From NCBI GenBank assembly GCA_963817395.1, contig CAWFOC010000003.1:682001-746000 (forward strand): a stretch of DNA of 64,000 nucleotides. Reading direction: 5' to 3'. Origin of the DNA: CAWGYQ01 sp963817395. Its GTDB lineage: Bacteria; Acidobacteriota; Vicinamibacteria; Vicinamibacterales; CAVPJW01. The position numbers were made by a program, and so were the translations under genes. The notes under the pieces were generated by a model. It ran no database searches. It was not told the origin of the DNA and saw only the letters and a program-made list of their open reading frames with translations. Numbering within the stretch: the stretch's first letter is position 1; each line of letters begins with the position of its first letter. This document shows, piece by piece, positions 56,185 through 64,000 of this stretch.

Positions 56185-58251
56185 ATGCGGACGAGGAGCA
56201 GAGCGATCGTAGTGGTCATACTGGCGGCGGCGGCCGCCGCGTGTTCGATGCCCGACTCGAAGCCTGTTCCCACCGAGCCCGCTCCGTCGCCAGCCGAGCC
56301 CGCCGCCGAACGGCCATATTTGCTCGAGCGCGTGGACGACGCCGCTGTTGTACAGGCGTACGCAGATGGCTTCGGGGCGCTACCCCTTCGCGAAAAGACC
56401 CTCATCTGGCATCTCTATCGAGCCGCGCTTGCCGGGCGCGACATTTATTACGATCAGAGGTACGCGCCGAGCCTCGAGATGCGAGAGGTGCTCGAGGCCG
56501 TGATCATGCGTCGGGACGGTGTCGATGCGGCGACGTTCGACGAAATCCATCGCTACACGAAGCTCTTCTGGCTCAACAACGGCACGCACAACAACCTGAC
56601 CGCCCGTAAGTTCGTCTTGAAGTGCACACCCGAAGCGTTTGCGACCGCGGTGCATGCCGCGGTGCGGGCGGGCGCGCGACTGCCGCTCGGAAACGGCGAA
56701 ACCGTGGACGCGCTGCTCGCGCGGCTTCGGCCCAAGTTCTTCGATCCCGCGGTCGATCCCATTGTGACGAACAAGACGCCCGGCCCCGGGAAGGACATCC
56801 TAGCGGAGAGCGCGAACAATCTCTACGTCGGGGTGACAATGCCCGCTTTGAACGGCTTCACGGAGCGCAACGGCTTGAACTCCCGTCTCGTGAACGAGAA
56901 GGGCCGGTTGCGCGAGGAGGTCTACCGGGTCGGCGGCCGCTACGATCATCAGATCGCGCAGATCGTCAGCCATCTCAAAGCCGCCGTGCCCTTCGCCACC
57001 GAGTCGATGGCGAAGGCGCTCGAGGCGTTGATCCGGTTTTACACAACCGGCGCCGCGCGCGACCGCGAGGCGTTCGACATCGCCTGGGTCCAGGACCGGA
57101 ATTCGCCGGTCGACACGATCAACGGATTCATCGAAGTCTACATGGATGCTCGAGGCATCAAGGGCTCGTGGGAAGCGCTCGTCTATTACATCGATGCGGA
57201 GAAGACCGCCGAGATCATGAAACTCGCCGACAATGCCCAGTGGTTCGAGGATCGGATGCCCTGGGATCCGATGTACCGCAAGCCGGGCGTTCAGGGCATC
57301 ACGGCGGCCGCGATTGACACCGTGATCAGGACGGGCGAGGCAGGCCCGGTCGGCGCCATCGGCATCAACCTGCCCAACGATCAAGCGATTCGCGAACGCT
57401 ACGGCAGCAAGTCGGTCTCGCTGTCCAACATCACCGAGGCGTACGACCGCTCCGCGTCGCCGGAGCTCCGCCGCGAGTTCTCGTGGACAGAGGAGGAAGC
57501 CGAGCGGTCGTTACGCTGGGGTGGGACCGCCGGCGAGCTGCACACGAACCTGCACGAGGTGATCGGTCATGCTTCGGGACGCAGCTCCGATCGGCTGAAG
57601 CAGACGCCGCAGCAGGCCATTCGCGAGCATTTCTCGGCGCTCGAGGAAGCGCGCGCCGACCTCGTGGCTCTCTATTTCTTGCCCGATCCCAAGCTGGCCG
57701 AGCTCGGTCTCGTGCCAGCGGATGATCAGTCCGAGATTGTGGCGGCCGAGTACCAGGCGTACACGCGTAATGCGCTCGTCCAGCTGCGGCGCATCCGTGA
57801 GGGGTCGCAGATCGAGGAAGACCACATGCGCAATCGCCAGATGATCGTCAACTGGCTGATGGCGAACACGAAGGCCATCGAGGTGCGCCACCGCGACGCC
57901 AGGGCCTTCTACACGATGATCGACGCGGCGGCGTTCCGGGACGGCGTCGGCCGTCTGGCGGCCGAGGTGCAGCGAATGAAGTCGGAAGGTGACTACGACG
58001 CCGCGAAGCGGCTGTTCGAGGCGCACGGCATCCACTTCGATCCGAAGCTGCGCGATGAGGTGGTCAGGCGCGTCGACGCGCTGAACCTGCCGTCCTATAC
58101 GGGGTTCGTCATGCCCAGGCTCCAGGCCGTGACGCGCGGCGATGGACAAGTGACCGACGTGACGATCTCGTATCCGCTGGATCTGACCCGCCAGATGCTC
58201 GAGTACTCCGGCAAGCTTCCGGCGGAGCCTGCGGTGAGCCATCGGCCGTGA
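56185..58251 (+). CDS. Dipeptidyl peptidase III (M49) lipoprotein
   Basis: A zinc peptidase of 688 residues that removes dipeptides from N-termini. The signal ends ILAAAAAACSMP, an AAC lipobox that should anchor it as a lipoprotein. After a Pro-rich linker comes the M49 domain: WLNNGTHNNLTARKFV, HEVIGH zinc motif at residues 457-462 and the third ligand region EEARADLVALYF near 487-498. Intact frame. Most studied bacterial M49 enzymes are cytosolic or otherwise targeted, so export here is notable. Confidence 0.92.
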   Translation: MRTRSRAIVVVILAAAAAACSMPDSKPVPTEPAPSPAEPAAERPYLLERVDDAAVVQAYADGFGALPLREKTLIWHLYRAALAGRDIYYDQRYAPSLEMREVLEAVIMRRDGVDAATFDEIHRYTKLFWLNNGTHNNLTARKFVLKCTPEAFATAVHAAVRAGARLPLGNGETVDALLARLRPKFFDPAVDPIVTNKTPGPGKDILAESANNLYVGVTMPALNGFTERNGLNSRLVNEKGRLREEVYRVGGRYDHQIAQIVSHLKAAVPFATESMAKALEALIRFYTTGAARDREAFDIAWVQDRNSPVDTINGFIEVYMDARGIKGSWEALVYYIDAEKTAEIMKLADNAQWFEDRMPWDPMYRKPGVQGITAAAIDTVIRTGEAGPVGAIGINLPNDQAIRERYGSKSVSLSNITEAYDRSASPELRREFSWTEEEAERSLRWGGTAGELHTNLHEVIGHASGRSSDRLKQTPQQAIREHFSALEEARADLVALYFLPDPKLAELGLVPADDQSEIVAAEYQAYTRNALVQLRRIREGSQIEEDHMRNRQMIVNWLMANTKAIEVRHRDARAFYTMIDAAAFRDGVGRLAAEVQRMKSEGDYDAAKRLFEAHGIHFDPKLRDEVVRRVDALNLPSYTGFVMPRLQAVTRGDGQVTDVTISYPLDLTRQMLEYSGKLPAEPAVSHRP

Positions 58252-58270
58252 ACGAAGGACCTTCCTTCCA

Positions 58271-59434
58271 GTGTTCTCGTCTCGAGCCGGCGCGGAGCTC
58301 ACGCCCAATCGCCTCACCCGGGTCCTGAACGACCTCCGCGATCGCCACGTCCCCTACCTCGATCTGACCGAGTCGAATCCCACACGCGCGGGGTTCGACT
58401 ATCCAACCGATCTGTTGCGGGGGCTGGCCGGGACCGAATCGTTGACGTATCGACCCGAACCGTTTGGATTGCTGTCGGCCCGCGAAGCCGTGTGCCGCGA
58501 CATGGCACGCCGTGGAGTCCGCGTCCGGCCAGACCGTGTCGTGCTGACCGCGAGCACCAGCGAGGCGTATTCCTTCCTCTTCAAATTGCTCTGCGAACCG
58601 GGGGATCGCGTCCTCGTACCGCGCCCGAGCTATCCGTTGTTCGAGCACCTGTCGCGTCTCGACGGCGTCGTGCCCGTCGCCTACGACCTCGAGCGCCACA
58701 AGCGATGGGCGGTCGATTTCGACGGGCTCGAGCAGGCCATCGATGCGAGGACGCGCGCGATTCTGACGGTCAGCCCGAACAACCCGACTGGCAGCGTCCT
58801 GTCGGCCGATGAACACGACCGGATGGCGACGATCGCGGCAAAGCAGTCGCTGGCGTTGGTGGGCGACGAGGTGTTCATCGACTATGGGCTGGACTCATCG
58901 TCGCCGGGCTCGATCCTCCAGCATGGTGGCGCGGGCGCGTTGACGTTCGGCCTGGGCGGGCTGTCGAAGTCTGCCGGCCTCCCGCAAGTCAAGCTGGCGT
59001 GGATGATTGTGGAGGGACCGACCGGGCTCGTCGACGCTGCCTTGCTGCGGCTTGAAGTCATTGCTGACGCGTATCTGTCGGTGTCGACACCCGTCCAGTT
59101 GGCGGCAGGGGATCTGATCGAACGGGGCGCGAGCGTGCGTGGTCAGATACAGCGTCGCCTCCGGTCGAATCTCGACGAACTGAGGCGCGTCTCCTCGACA
59201 AAACCCTCGTCGGAGCTCTTGGAGCCGGAGGGCGGCTGGTCGGCGGTGGTTCGTGTCCCGGCGGTCATCCCGGAAGAGGAGTTGGTCGTGCGTCTGCTGG
59301 AACAGGAGCACGTGCTGGTTCATCCCGGGTACTTCTTCGATTTCCCCGGCGAGGCGTATCTCGTGTTCAGCCTGCTTCCCGACCCCGGCGTGTTCGCAGA
59401 GGGGGTTCGTCGCGTGTTCGATCAGGTCTCATGA
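58271..59434 (+). CDS. PLP-dependent class I/II aminotransferase
   Basis: A 387-residue fold-type I aminotransferase. TESNPTRAGFDYP, LTASTSEAYSFLFKLLCEPG, ILTVSPNNPTGSVLSADEHD, ALVGDEVFIDYGL and the PLP lysine in LGGLSKSAGLPQVKLAWM identify it. The N-terminal half resembles succinyl-diaminopimelate or tyrosine aminotransferase-like proteins; the substrate is open. The GTG start at 58271 follows AAGGA at about 10 bases. The stop overlaps the malQ start as ATGA. Confidence 0.86.
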   Translation: MFSSRAGAELTPNRLTRVLNDLRDRHVPYLDLTESNPTRAGFDYPTDLLRGLAGTESLTYRPEPFGLLSAREAVCRDMARRGVRVRPDRVVLTASTSEAYSFLFKLLCEPGDRVLVPRPSYPLFEHLSRLDGVVPVAYDLERHKRWAVDFDGLEQAIDARTRAILTVSPNNPTGSVLSADEHDRMATIAAKQSLALVGDEVFIDYGLDSSSPGSILQHGGAGALTFGLGGLSKSAGLPQVKLAWMIVEGPTGLVDAALLRLEVIADAYLSVSTPVQLAAGDLIERGASVRGQIQRRLRSNLDELRRVSSTKPSSELLEPEGGWSAVVRVPAVIPEEELVVRLLEQEHVLVHPGYFFDFPGEAYLVFSLLPDPGVFAEGVRRVFDQVS

Positions 59435-61011
59435 AGGCGTCGGACCAATCGCGGCGCCGCGCGGGCGCAGTCGTTCCCCTCTTCTCGGTGCCGTCGAGTC
59501 AGAGCTGGGGGATTGGCGAGACGACCGACCTCCCGAAGCTTGCTCGATGGCTTCGGGCCGCGCGGCTTGGCGTGCTGCAGCTGCTGCCGATCAACGAGAC
59601 CGCCCCGGGCGATCAGTCGCCATACTCCGGCCTGAGCGCCATGGCCATCGATCCCCAGTATGTGAGCATGGCGGCAGTCGCCGAGTTTGTGGCCAGCGGT
59701 GGCGAAGACGCTCTCGATGAAGAGAGCCGCACGACGCTTCTCGAGGCGCGTCGAGCCAGCCACGTGGCGTACGACGCGGTGCGGAGCCTGAAGCGACGGG
59801 CGCTTCGACTGGCCTTCCAGCGTTTTGACGAGATGGAATGGCGACGGGAGTCGCCCCGCGCGCGGGCACTGGGCGAGTTCATCCGCCGCGAAGCGTGGTG
59901 GCTCGATGACTATGCGCTCTTTCGTGCTCTTCACGCCGCGCACGGCGAACGGCCGTGGACCGAGTGGGCAATCCCGCTCCGCCATCGGGAGGAGGCGGCG
60001 CTCGAATCAGCGCGGCGCGCCCTCGCTCGCGACATTCTCCATTACCAGTACGTGCAGTGGATTGTGGAGGAACAGTGGCAGGAGGCGCGGAGAGCGTCCA
60101 GCGGACTCGCCGTCTTCGGCGACTTCCCGTTCATGGTGGCTGCCGACAGTGCCGATGTCTGGATCCACCAGAACGAGTTCCGACTGAATGCCTCGGTGGG
60201 CACCCCGCCCGATGCCTTCAGCGAAACGGGCCAGGACTGGGGCATGCCGGCATACCGCTGGAACACCGCGAGGAGCGCTCATGTGGAATGGCTCGCCCAT
60301 CGGGCGCGTCGGGCTGCGGCCCTCTTCGATGGCTTTCGTGTCGATCATGTCGTCGGGTTCTATCGCACCTACGTGATTGCGCAGGACGGGACGCGGGGAT
60401 TCGTGCCCGAGCTCGAAGCCGACCAGCTGGCGCAGGGCGAGAGCATCATGAAAGTGCTTCTCGCGTCGGGCGCCGAAATTACGGCCGAAGACCTCGGCAC
60501 CGTGCCCGACTTCGTTCGGGCCTCGCTGACCCGCCTCGGCGTGCCGGGCTATCGCGTGTTTCGATGGGAGCGCCAATGGCACGAGCCGGGGACGCCGTTT
60601 GTCGATCCGGTGGACCTTCCGCCGAGCTCGGTGGCGACGAGCGGCACGCACGACATTGCGCCGCTGGCGGCATGGTGGGACGCCCTTCCGCCCGACGAGC
60701 GGCGGGCCATCGGAGAGATTCCTTCCGTGCGGCGCCTCGCTCCGGAGCTGGCGTTCGAGTCGGCCCTCTTCGACGAGCGCGTGCGCGATTTGCTCATTGA
60801 GACGCTTTATGGCGCGGGATCGGACTTGCTGCTGCTTCCCGTGCAAGACATCTTCGGGTGGCCCGACCGCATCAACGTCCCCGCCACGGTTACGCGGGAC
60901 AACTGGAACTACCGCCTGCCCTGGAACGTCGAGACGCTGCTGGACAACGTCAGCGGTCGTGAAAGGAGCGATGTCCTCGCGAGGTTGAGCCAGCGGTACG
61001 GTCGCTCCTGA
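59431..61011 (+). CDS. malQ: 4-alpha-glucanotransferase (amylomaltase, GH77)
   Basis: It transfers alpha-1,4-glucan segments in maltodextrin and glycogen metabolism. The 526 residues match the family. GAVVPLFSVPSSQSWGIGET, VLQLLPINETAPGDQSPYSG, the nucleophile region FRVDHVVGFYRTYVI, acid/base ITAEDLGTVPDFV and TSGTHDIAPLAAWW are visible. The end LLLPVQDIFGWPDRINVPAT is typical. ATG overlaps the previous stop by 4 bases. Confidence 0.95.
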   Translation: MKASDQSRRRAGAVVPLFSVPSSQSWGIGETTDLPKLARWLRAARLGVLQLLPINETAPGDQSPYSGLSAMAIDPQYVSMAAVAEFVASGGEDALDEESRTTLLEARRASHVAYDAVRSLKRRALRLAFQRFDEMEWRRESPRARALGEFIRREAWWLDDYALFRALHAAHGERPWTEWAIPLRHREEAALESARRALARDILHYQYVQWIVEEQWQEARRASSGLAVFGDFPFMVAADSADVWIHQNEFRLNASVGTPPDAFSETGQDWGMPAYRWNTARSAHVEWLAHRARRAAALFDGFRVDHVVGFYRTYVIAQDGTRGFVPELEADQLAQGESIMKVLLASGAEITAEDLGTVPDFVRASLTRLGVPGYRVFRWERQWHEPGTPFVDPVDLPPSSVATSGTHDIAPLAAWWDALPPDERRAIGEIPSVRRLAPELAFESALFDERVRDLLIETLYGAGSDLLLLPVQDIFGWPDRINVPATVTRDNWNYRLPWNVETLLDNVSGRERSDVLARLSQRYGRS

Positions 61012-61035
61012 CGTGTTGGAGATCGTGCGCTCGCG

Positions 61036-62106
61036 TCAGCCGAGCTCGAGGCGTTCGGCAATGGCGGCCGTCATGGCCGAGCAGGTCAGTGCGCTCTGGC
61101 CGGGCAGCGCGAGATCCGCGGTCACGCACCCGTCCGCGAGGGTGCGCGTCACGGCGTTCTCGACGGCTCGAGCCTCGCGGTCTGCCCCCAGCCCGTAGTG
61201 AAGCATCATGGCCACCGAGCTGATGGCGCCCACCGGGTTGGCGCTGTTGGTGCCAGTCAACCTGGGCGCCGAGCCATGCACCGGCTCGAAGATGCCGACG
61301 CGTCCGCCGATGCTGGCAGAGGGCAGGAGTCCCAGCAATCCGACGAGGCCGCCGGCCTCGTCCGACAGGATGTCGCCGAAGAGATTCTCGGTCAGGATGA
61401 CGTCGAATGCTGCCGGTTCGAGAATCAGCTGCAGCGCGCACGCGTCCACGTAGGTGGTCTCGTAGCGCACATCCGGATATTTCGTCGCCAGGTGGCCAAC
61501 GACGTGGCGCCAGAGCTGAGAGGTCTCGAGCACGTTCGCTTTGTCAACCAGCGTGAGACGCTGGCGTCGCTTCCGGGCGGCCTCGAACGCAATGATGGCG
61601 ACGCGCTCGATCTCCGAGCCGGTGTAGGGCAGCGTGTTGACGGCCCGGCTCGCGTCGAGATCCAGGCCGCGCGGCTCGCCGAAATAGAGGCCCCCCGTCA
61701 GCTCCCGCACGATGAGCAGGTCAGTCCCGAGCAGCCGCTCGGATTTCAGGGGACTCTTGGCCTCCAGCCCGGGATAGGCGCGTGCGGGCCTGAGGTTCGC
61801 ATACGCGCCGAGCTCGCGCCTCAGCCTGAGGAGAGCGCTTTCGGGGCGCGAGGCCGGTGGCAGGTGATCGAACTGTGGATCGCCGACGGCACCCAGGAGC
61901 ACCGCGTCGGACACGAGACAACGGTCCAGGGTGTCGGCCGCCAAGGCCTGTCCACCGGCGCGAATCGCTGCCCCGCCGATCGGGAGCGAGGTGAAATCGA
62001 AGGTGTGGCCGGCCAGCCGGGCCAGCTTCGTGAGAATCGTAACGGCCGAATCGATGACTTCAGGACCAATGCCGTCGCCCGGGAGAAGGGCGATACCCGC
62101 CCGCAT
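61036..62106 (-). CDS. leuB: 3-isopropylmalate dehydrogenase
   Basis: It oxidises 3-isopropylmalate in leucine synthesis. The 356 residues have the family start IALLPGDGIGPEVIDSAVTI, SALLRLRRELGAYANLRPAR, LTGGLYFGEPRG, the substrate/metal region and NLFGDILSDEAGGLVGLLGL, then FEPVHGSAPRLTGTNSANPV. Intact frame. It starts 3 bases after the leuA stop, so leuA-leuB form one transcription unit on the minus strand; leuC and leuD are not in the window. Confidence 0.96.
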   Translation of the reverse strand: MRAGIALLPGDGIGPEVIDSAVTILTKLARLAGHTFDFTSLPIGGAAIRAGGQALAADTLDRCLVSDAVLLGAVGDPQFDHLPPASRPESALLRLRRELGAYANLRPARAYPGLEAKSPLKSERLLGTDLLIVRELTGGLYFGEPRGLDLDASRAVNTLPYTGSEIERVAIIAFEAARKRRQRLTLVDKANVLETSQLWRHVVGHLATKYPDVRYETTYVDACALQLILEPAAFDVILTENLFGDILSDEAGGLVGLLGLLPSASIGGRVGIFEPVHGSAPRLTGTNSANPVGAISSVAMMLHYGLGADREARAVENAVTRTLADGCVTADLALPGQSALTCSAMTAAIAERLELG

Positions 62107-62109
62107 CCG

Positions 62110-63337
62110 TCAGGCTCCCCGTCTGTAGCCGGCGGCCGGCATGCTCTGGTGCGAGCCGGACGCCACGCCGTCGCCCGCTGCACGTAGCTCGGACTCAACG
62201 AGCGCGATGACGTCGGCGTCGCCGATCGTCTTCTGGACGTCGGCAAGGGCGATCATCGCGCGGTAGACACGATCCAGCATGAGCTTCTCGAGCGTGAAGC
62301 CGAGCTGCTCGCACCGCTGACGCAGGGCATGACGCCCCGAATGCTTGCCGAGCACCATCGTGCTCGACGGCAGACCGACATCCTCGGGCCTCATGATCTC
62401 GTATGTCCGCCGATCCTTCAACATGCCATCCTGATGGATGCCGGCTTCGTGTGCAAACGCGTTCCGCCCGACGATGGCCTTGTTCGGCTGCACGGCCTGA
62501 CCGGTCAGCGCCGTCAGGAGCTGACTGGACGCAAACAGCTCCTCGGTGACGATGCCGGTGGTGTACGGCAGGCGATCGCTGCGCACCTTGAACGCCATGA
62601 CGATCTCCTCGAGGGCGGCGTTTCCCGCGCGTTCGCCGATCCCGTTGACCGTGCACTCGATCTGGCGGACTCCGGCGCGGACGGCGGCCAGCGAGTTGGC
62701 GACGGCGACGCCGAGGTCGTCATGGTTGTGGGCGCTGAACCGGGCGCGGTCGGCATTCGGCACACTATTGAGAATTCGGGCGAAGAAGTCGCCAATCTCG
62801 TCGGGCGTCGAGTATCCGACGGTGTCCGGCAGATTGATGGTCGTCGCGCCGGCGTCGATGACGCCTTCGACGACCCGACACAGGAAGTCGAAATCGCTGC
62901 GCGTGGCATCCTCTGCCGAAAACTGCACATCGTCGGTATAGCGCCGCGCCAGGGCGACACCCCGGGTCGCCGTCTCGAGACACTCTTCGCGGGTGATGCG
63001 CAGCTTGCGCGTCAGGTGGAGATCGGAGGTTGCCAGAAACGTGTGGATACGAGCGCGAGCCGCCGGCTTGAGCACCTCGCCGGCGCGCTCGATATCGGCC
63101 GTCGCACACCGGGCAAGGGCCGCAATGATCGGCCGGCGCACTTCGGTGGCCACGAGGCGGACTGACGCGGCGTCGGCAGTCGGACGCGATCGGGAAACCG
63201 GCCTCGATGATGTCCACACCAAGACGGTCGAGCTGGCGGGCGAGCTGCAGTTTCTCGTCCGTGCGCATCGAGAAGCCAGGGGCCTGTTCGCCGTCCCGGA
63301 GAGTCGTGTCGAAGATAATGACGCGGTCGTCGGCCAT
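62110..63337 (-). CDS. leuA: 2-isopropylmalate synthase, short form, one frameshift
   Basis: It condenses 2-ketoisovalerate and acetyl-CoA. VIIFDTTLRDGEQAPGFSM at the N-terminus, INLPDTVGYSTPDEIGDF, FSAHNHDDLGVAVANSLAAV (metal ligands HNHDD) and GRNAFAHEAGIHQDGMLKDR are clear. The frame changes near 63185, as one added base. Corrected length is about 408 residues against about 500 or more for normal LeuA: the C-terminal leucine-sensing domain is missing, with leuB following at once. ATG at 63337 has GGGAGG upstream. Homocitrate synthase or citramalate synthase are alternatives, but the leuB linkage favours LeuA. Confidence 0.9.
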
Positions 63338-63396
63338 CAGCCCTCCCTGTCGGCTTCTGTTGTAGTGACCAGGAGCACCTCCAGTCAAATCTATAT

Positions 63397-63416
63397 TGAT
63401 TACAATTTGATAATCA
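63397..63416. promoter_or_regulatory. Palindromic operator between leuA and the LysR gene
   Basis: TGATTA at 63397-63402 and TAATCA at 63411-63416 form an inverted repeat with an 8-base spacer, in an AT-rich stretch between the divergent leuA and lysR-type genes. Such dyads are the usual binding sites of LysR regulators. Binding by this LysR is inferred. Confidence 0.55.
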
Positions 63417-63427
63417 TTGTTTATAAT
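63400..63427 (+). promoter_or_regulatory. Candidate promoter of the LysR-type gene
   Basis: TTACAA at 63400-63405 and a perfect TATAAT at 63422-63427 are 16 bases apart. The -35 lies inside the palindrome at 63397-63416, so bound regulator would block it, suggesting autorepression. Confidence 0.5.
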
Positions 63428-63456
63428 GCGGCCCTGGCGCCCGTTCCGCGTATCCC

Positions 63457-64000
63457 ATGGACCTGAGCGAATTGAACGTGTTTCTGACGGTGGCGGCCGA
63501 GCGGAGCTTTTCGCGGGCTGCGGCCAAGCTGCACCGGACCCAGCCGGCCGTCAGTCAGGCGATCCGGCGGCTGGAGGACGACCTTGGCGAGCGGTTGTTC
63601 GACCGCTCGGCCAAAGACGGGTCGCTGACCGAGGCCGGCCGGCTTCTCTTGAACTATGCGCATCGGCTGATGCGGCTGCGCGAAGAGGCCGAGTCCGCGG
63701 TGCGCGAGCTGCGCGATCTGCAGCGCGGGCGCGTCCTCATCGGCGCGAACGAAGCGGCCGTTCACACCTTGCTGCCGCTGGTCGCGCGGTTCAGGGGCAA
63801 GCACCCCCAGATCCAGGTGGACGTCCGGCGGGTTCCGGCGCGGCAGATTGCCGTCGAGGTCGCGCAGGGCAGCCTCGAGTTCGGTGTCCTGACGTTCCAT
63901 CCGACAAATCGTGATCTGTCGGCGCTCACGATCGGCACCGACGAGCTGGTCATGCTCGTTCACCCCGACCATGTGCTTGCCGGGCGTCATCACGTGAGCA
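63457..64000 (+). CDS. LysR-family transcriptional regulator, 3' end outside the window
   Basis: About 181 residues are seen. The N-terminal winged helix is DLSELNVFLTVAAERSFSRA then RTQPAVSQAIRRLEDDLGER with LFDRS, and the linker helix and the start of the effector domain (GRVLIGANEAAVHTLLPLVA) follow. It is divergent from leuA with a palindrome between them, so it probably controls leuAB and itself. The effector is unknown; by analogy an isopropylmalate or related acid is possible. Confidence 0.92.
   Translation, partial: MDLSELNVFLTVAAERSFSRAAAKLHRTQPAVSQAIRRLEDDLGERLFDRSAKDGSLTEAGRLLLNYAHRLMRLREEAESAVRELRDLQRGRVLIGANEAAVHTLLPLVARFRGKHPQIQVDVRRVPARQIAVEVAQGSLEFGVLTFHPTNRDLSALTIGTDELVMLVHPDHVLAGRHHVS

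Overview
The window is a GC-rich, densely coded bacterial chromosome segment. It contains no phage, transposon, CRISPR array, tRNA or rRNA that I could recognise. The gene set is that of a diderm: O-antigen type ABC exporter, heptose-phosphate adenylyltransferase, OmpA-family lipoprotein, SurA-like chaperone, NuoG and F-type ATP synthase. Several families (VWFA-related secreted protein, DUF5658-like membrane protein, many secreted peptidases and PDZ proteins) recall Acidobacteriota, probably the Vicinamibacteria lineage. That placement is inference from gene content only.

Layout. 1-4957: mnmG-rsmG-parS-parA-parB, the classic origin-proximal cluster, then selD. The selD gene begins upstream of an in-frame UGA that falls on the catalytic cysteine position and is followed at once by a perfect hairpin, so SelD is very probably a selenoprotein. 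5063-11229: ATP synthase genes for b', b, delta, alpha, gamma, beta and epsilon; subunits a and c are not here. 11282-13900: Wzm/Wzt-type polysaccharide exporter and a heptose-1-phosphate adenylyltransferase. 13971-19696: mfd, a SurA-like isomerase and a tRNA-dihydrouridine synthase. 19718-25738: a regulatory region with an NtrC-type activator, a helix-turn-helix protein carrying a lone histidine-kinase H-box, a FliA/WhiG-like sigma factor, a hybrid histidine kinase and a PCYCGC-motif protein. 25917-33300: a CsgG-like protein, an EamA exporter, FabZ, a class A beta-lactamase-like protein, a glycosyltransferase-methyltransferase fusion, a GT9 protein and a polytopic membrane protein. 33713-49840: glnA, a tandem-PDZ protein, a membrane GAF sensor, a flippase-like protein, CcdA, NuoG, an M1 peptidase, a Kbl-type enzyme, an aminotransferase, VWA and OmpA proteins and an ACT-domain protein. 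49899-64000: a pteridine-reductase-like SDR, aminotransferases, a MetF-like protein, a D-cysteine desulfhydrase-like enzyme, a beta-CASP hydrolase, a dipeptidyl peptidase III lipoprotein, MalQ, LeuB, LeuA and a divergent LysR regulator.

Reading caveat. At least 15 well-conserved genes, including essential ones (parA, atpA, atpD, leuA), are broken by single-base shifts. Nearly all behave as one extra base. This looks like assembly or base-calling error rather than gene decay, so I annotate each as one CDS and give the approximate shift points. No contiguous translation of those genes should be taken at face value.

The most interesting items are the UGA-containing selD with its SECIS-like hairpin, the HTH/H-box protein next to the NtrC gene, the PCYCGC-kinase operon, a 60-base AT-rich tract inside mnmG, the LeuA without its regulatory domain, and the palindromic operator between leuA and the LysR gene.
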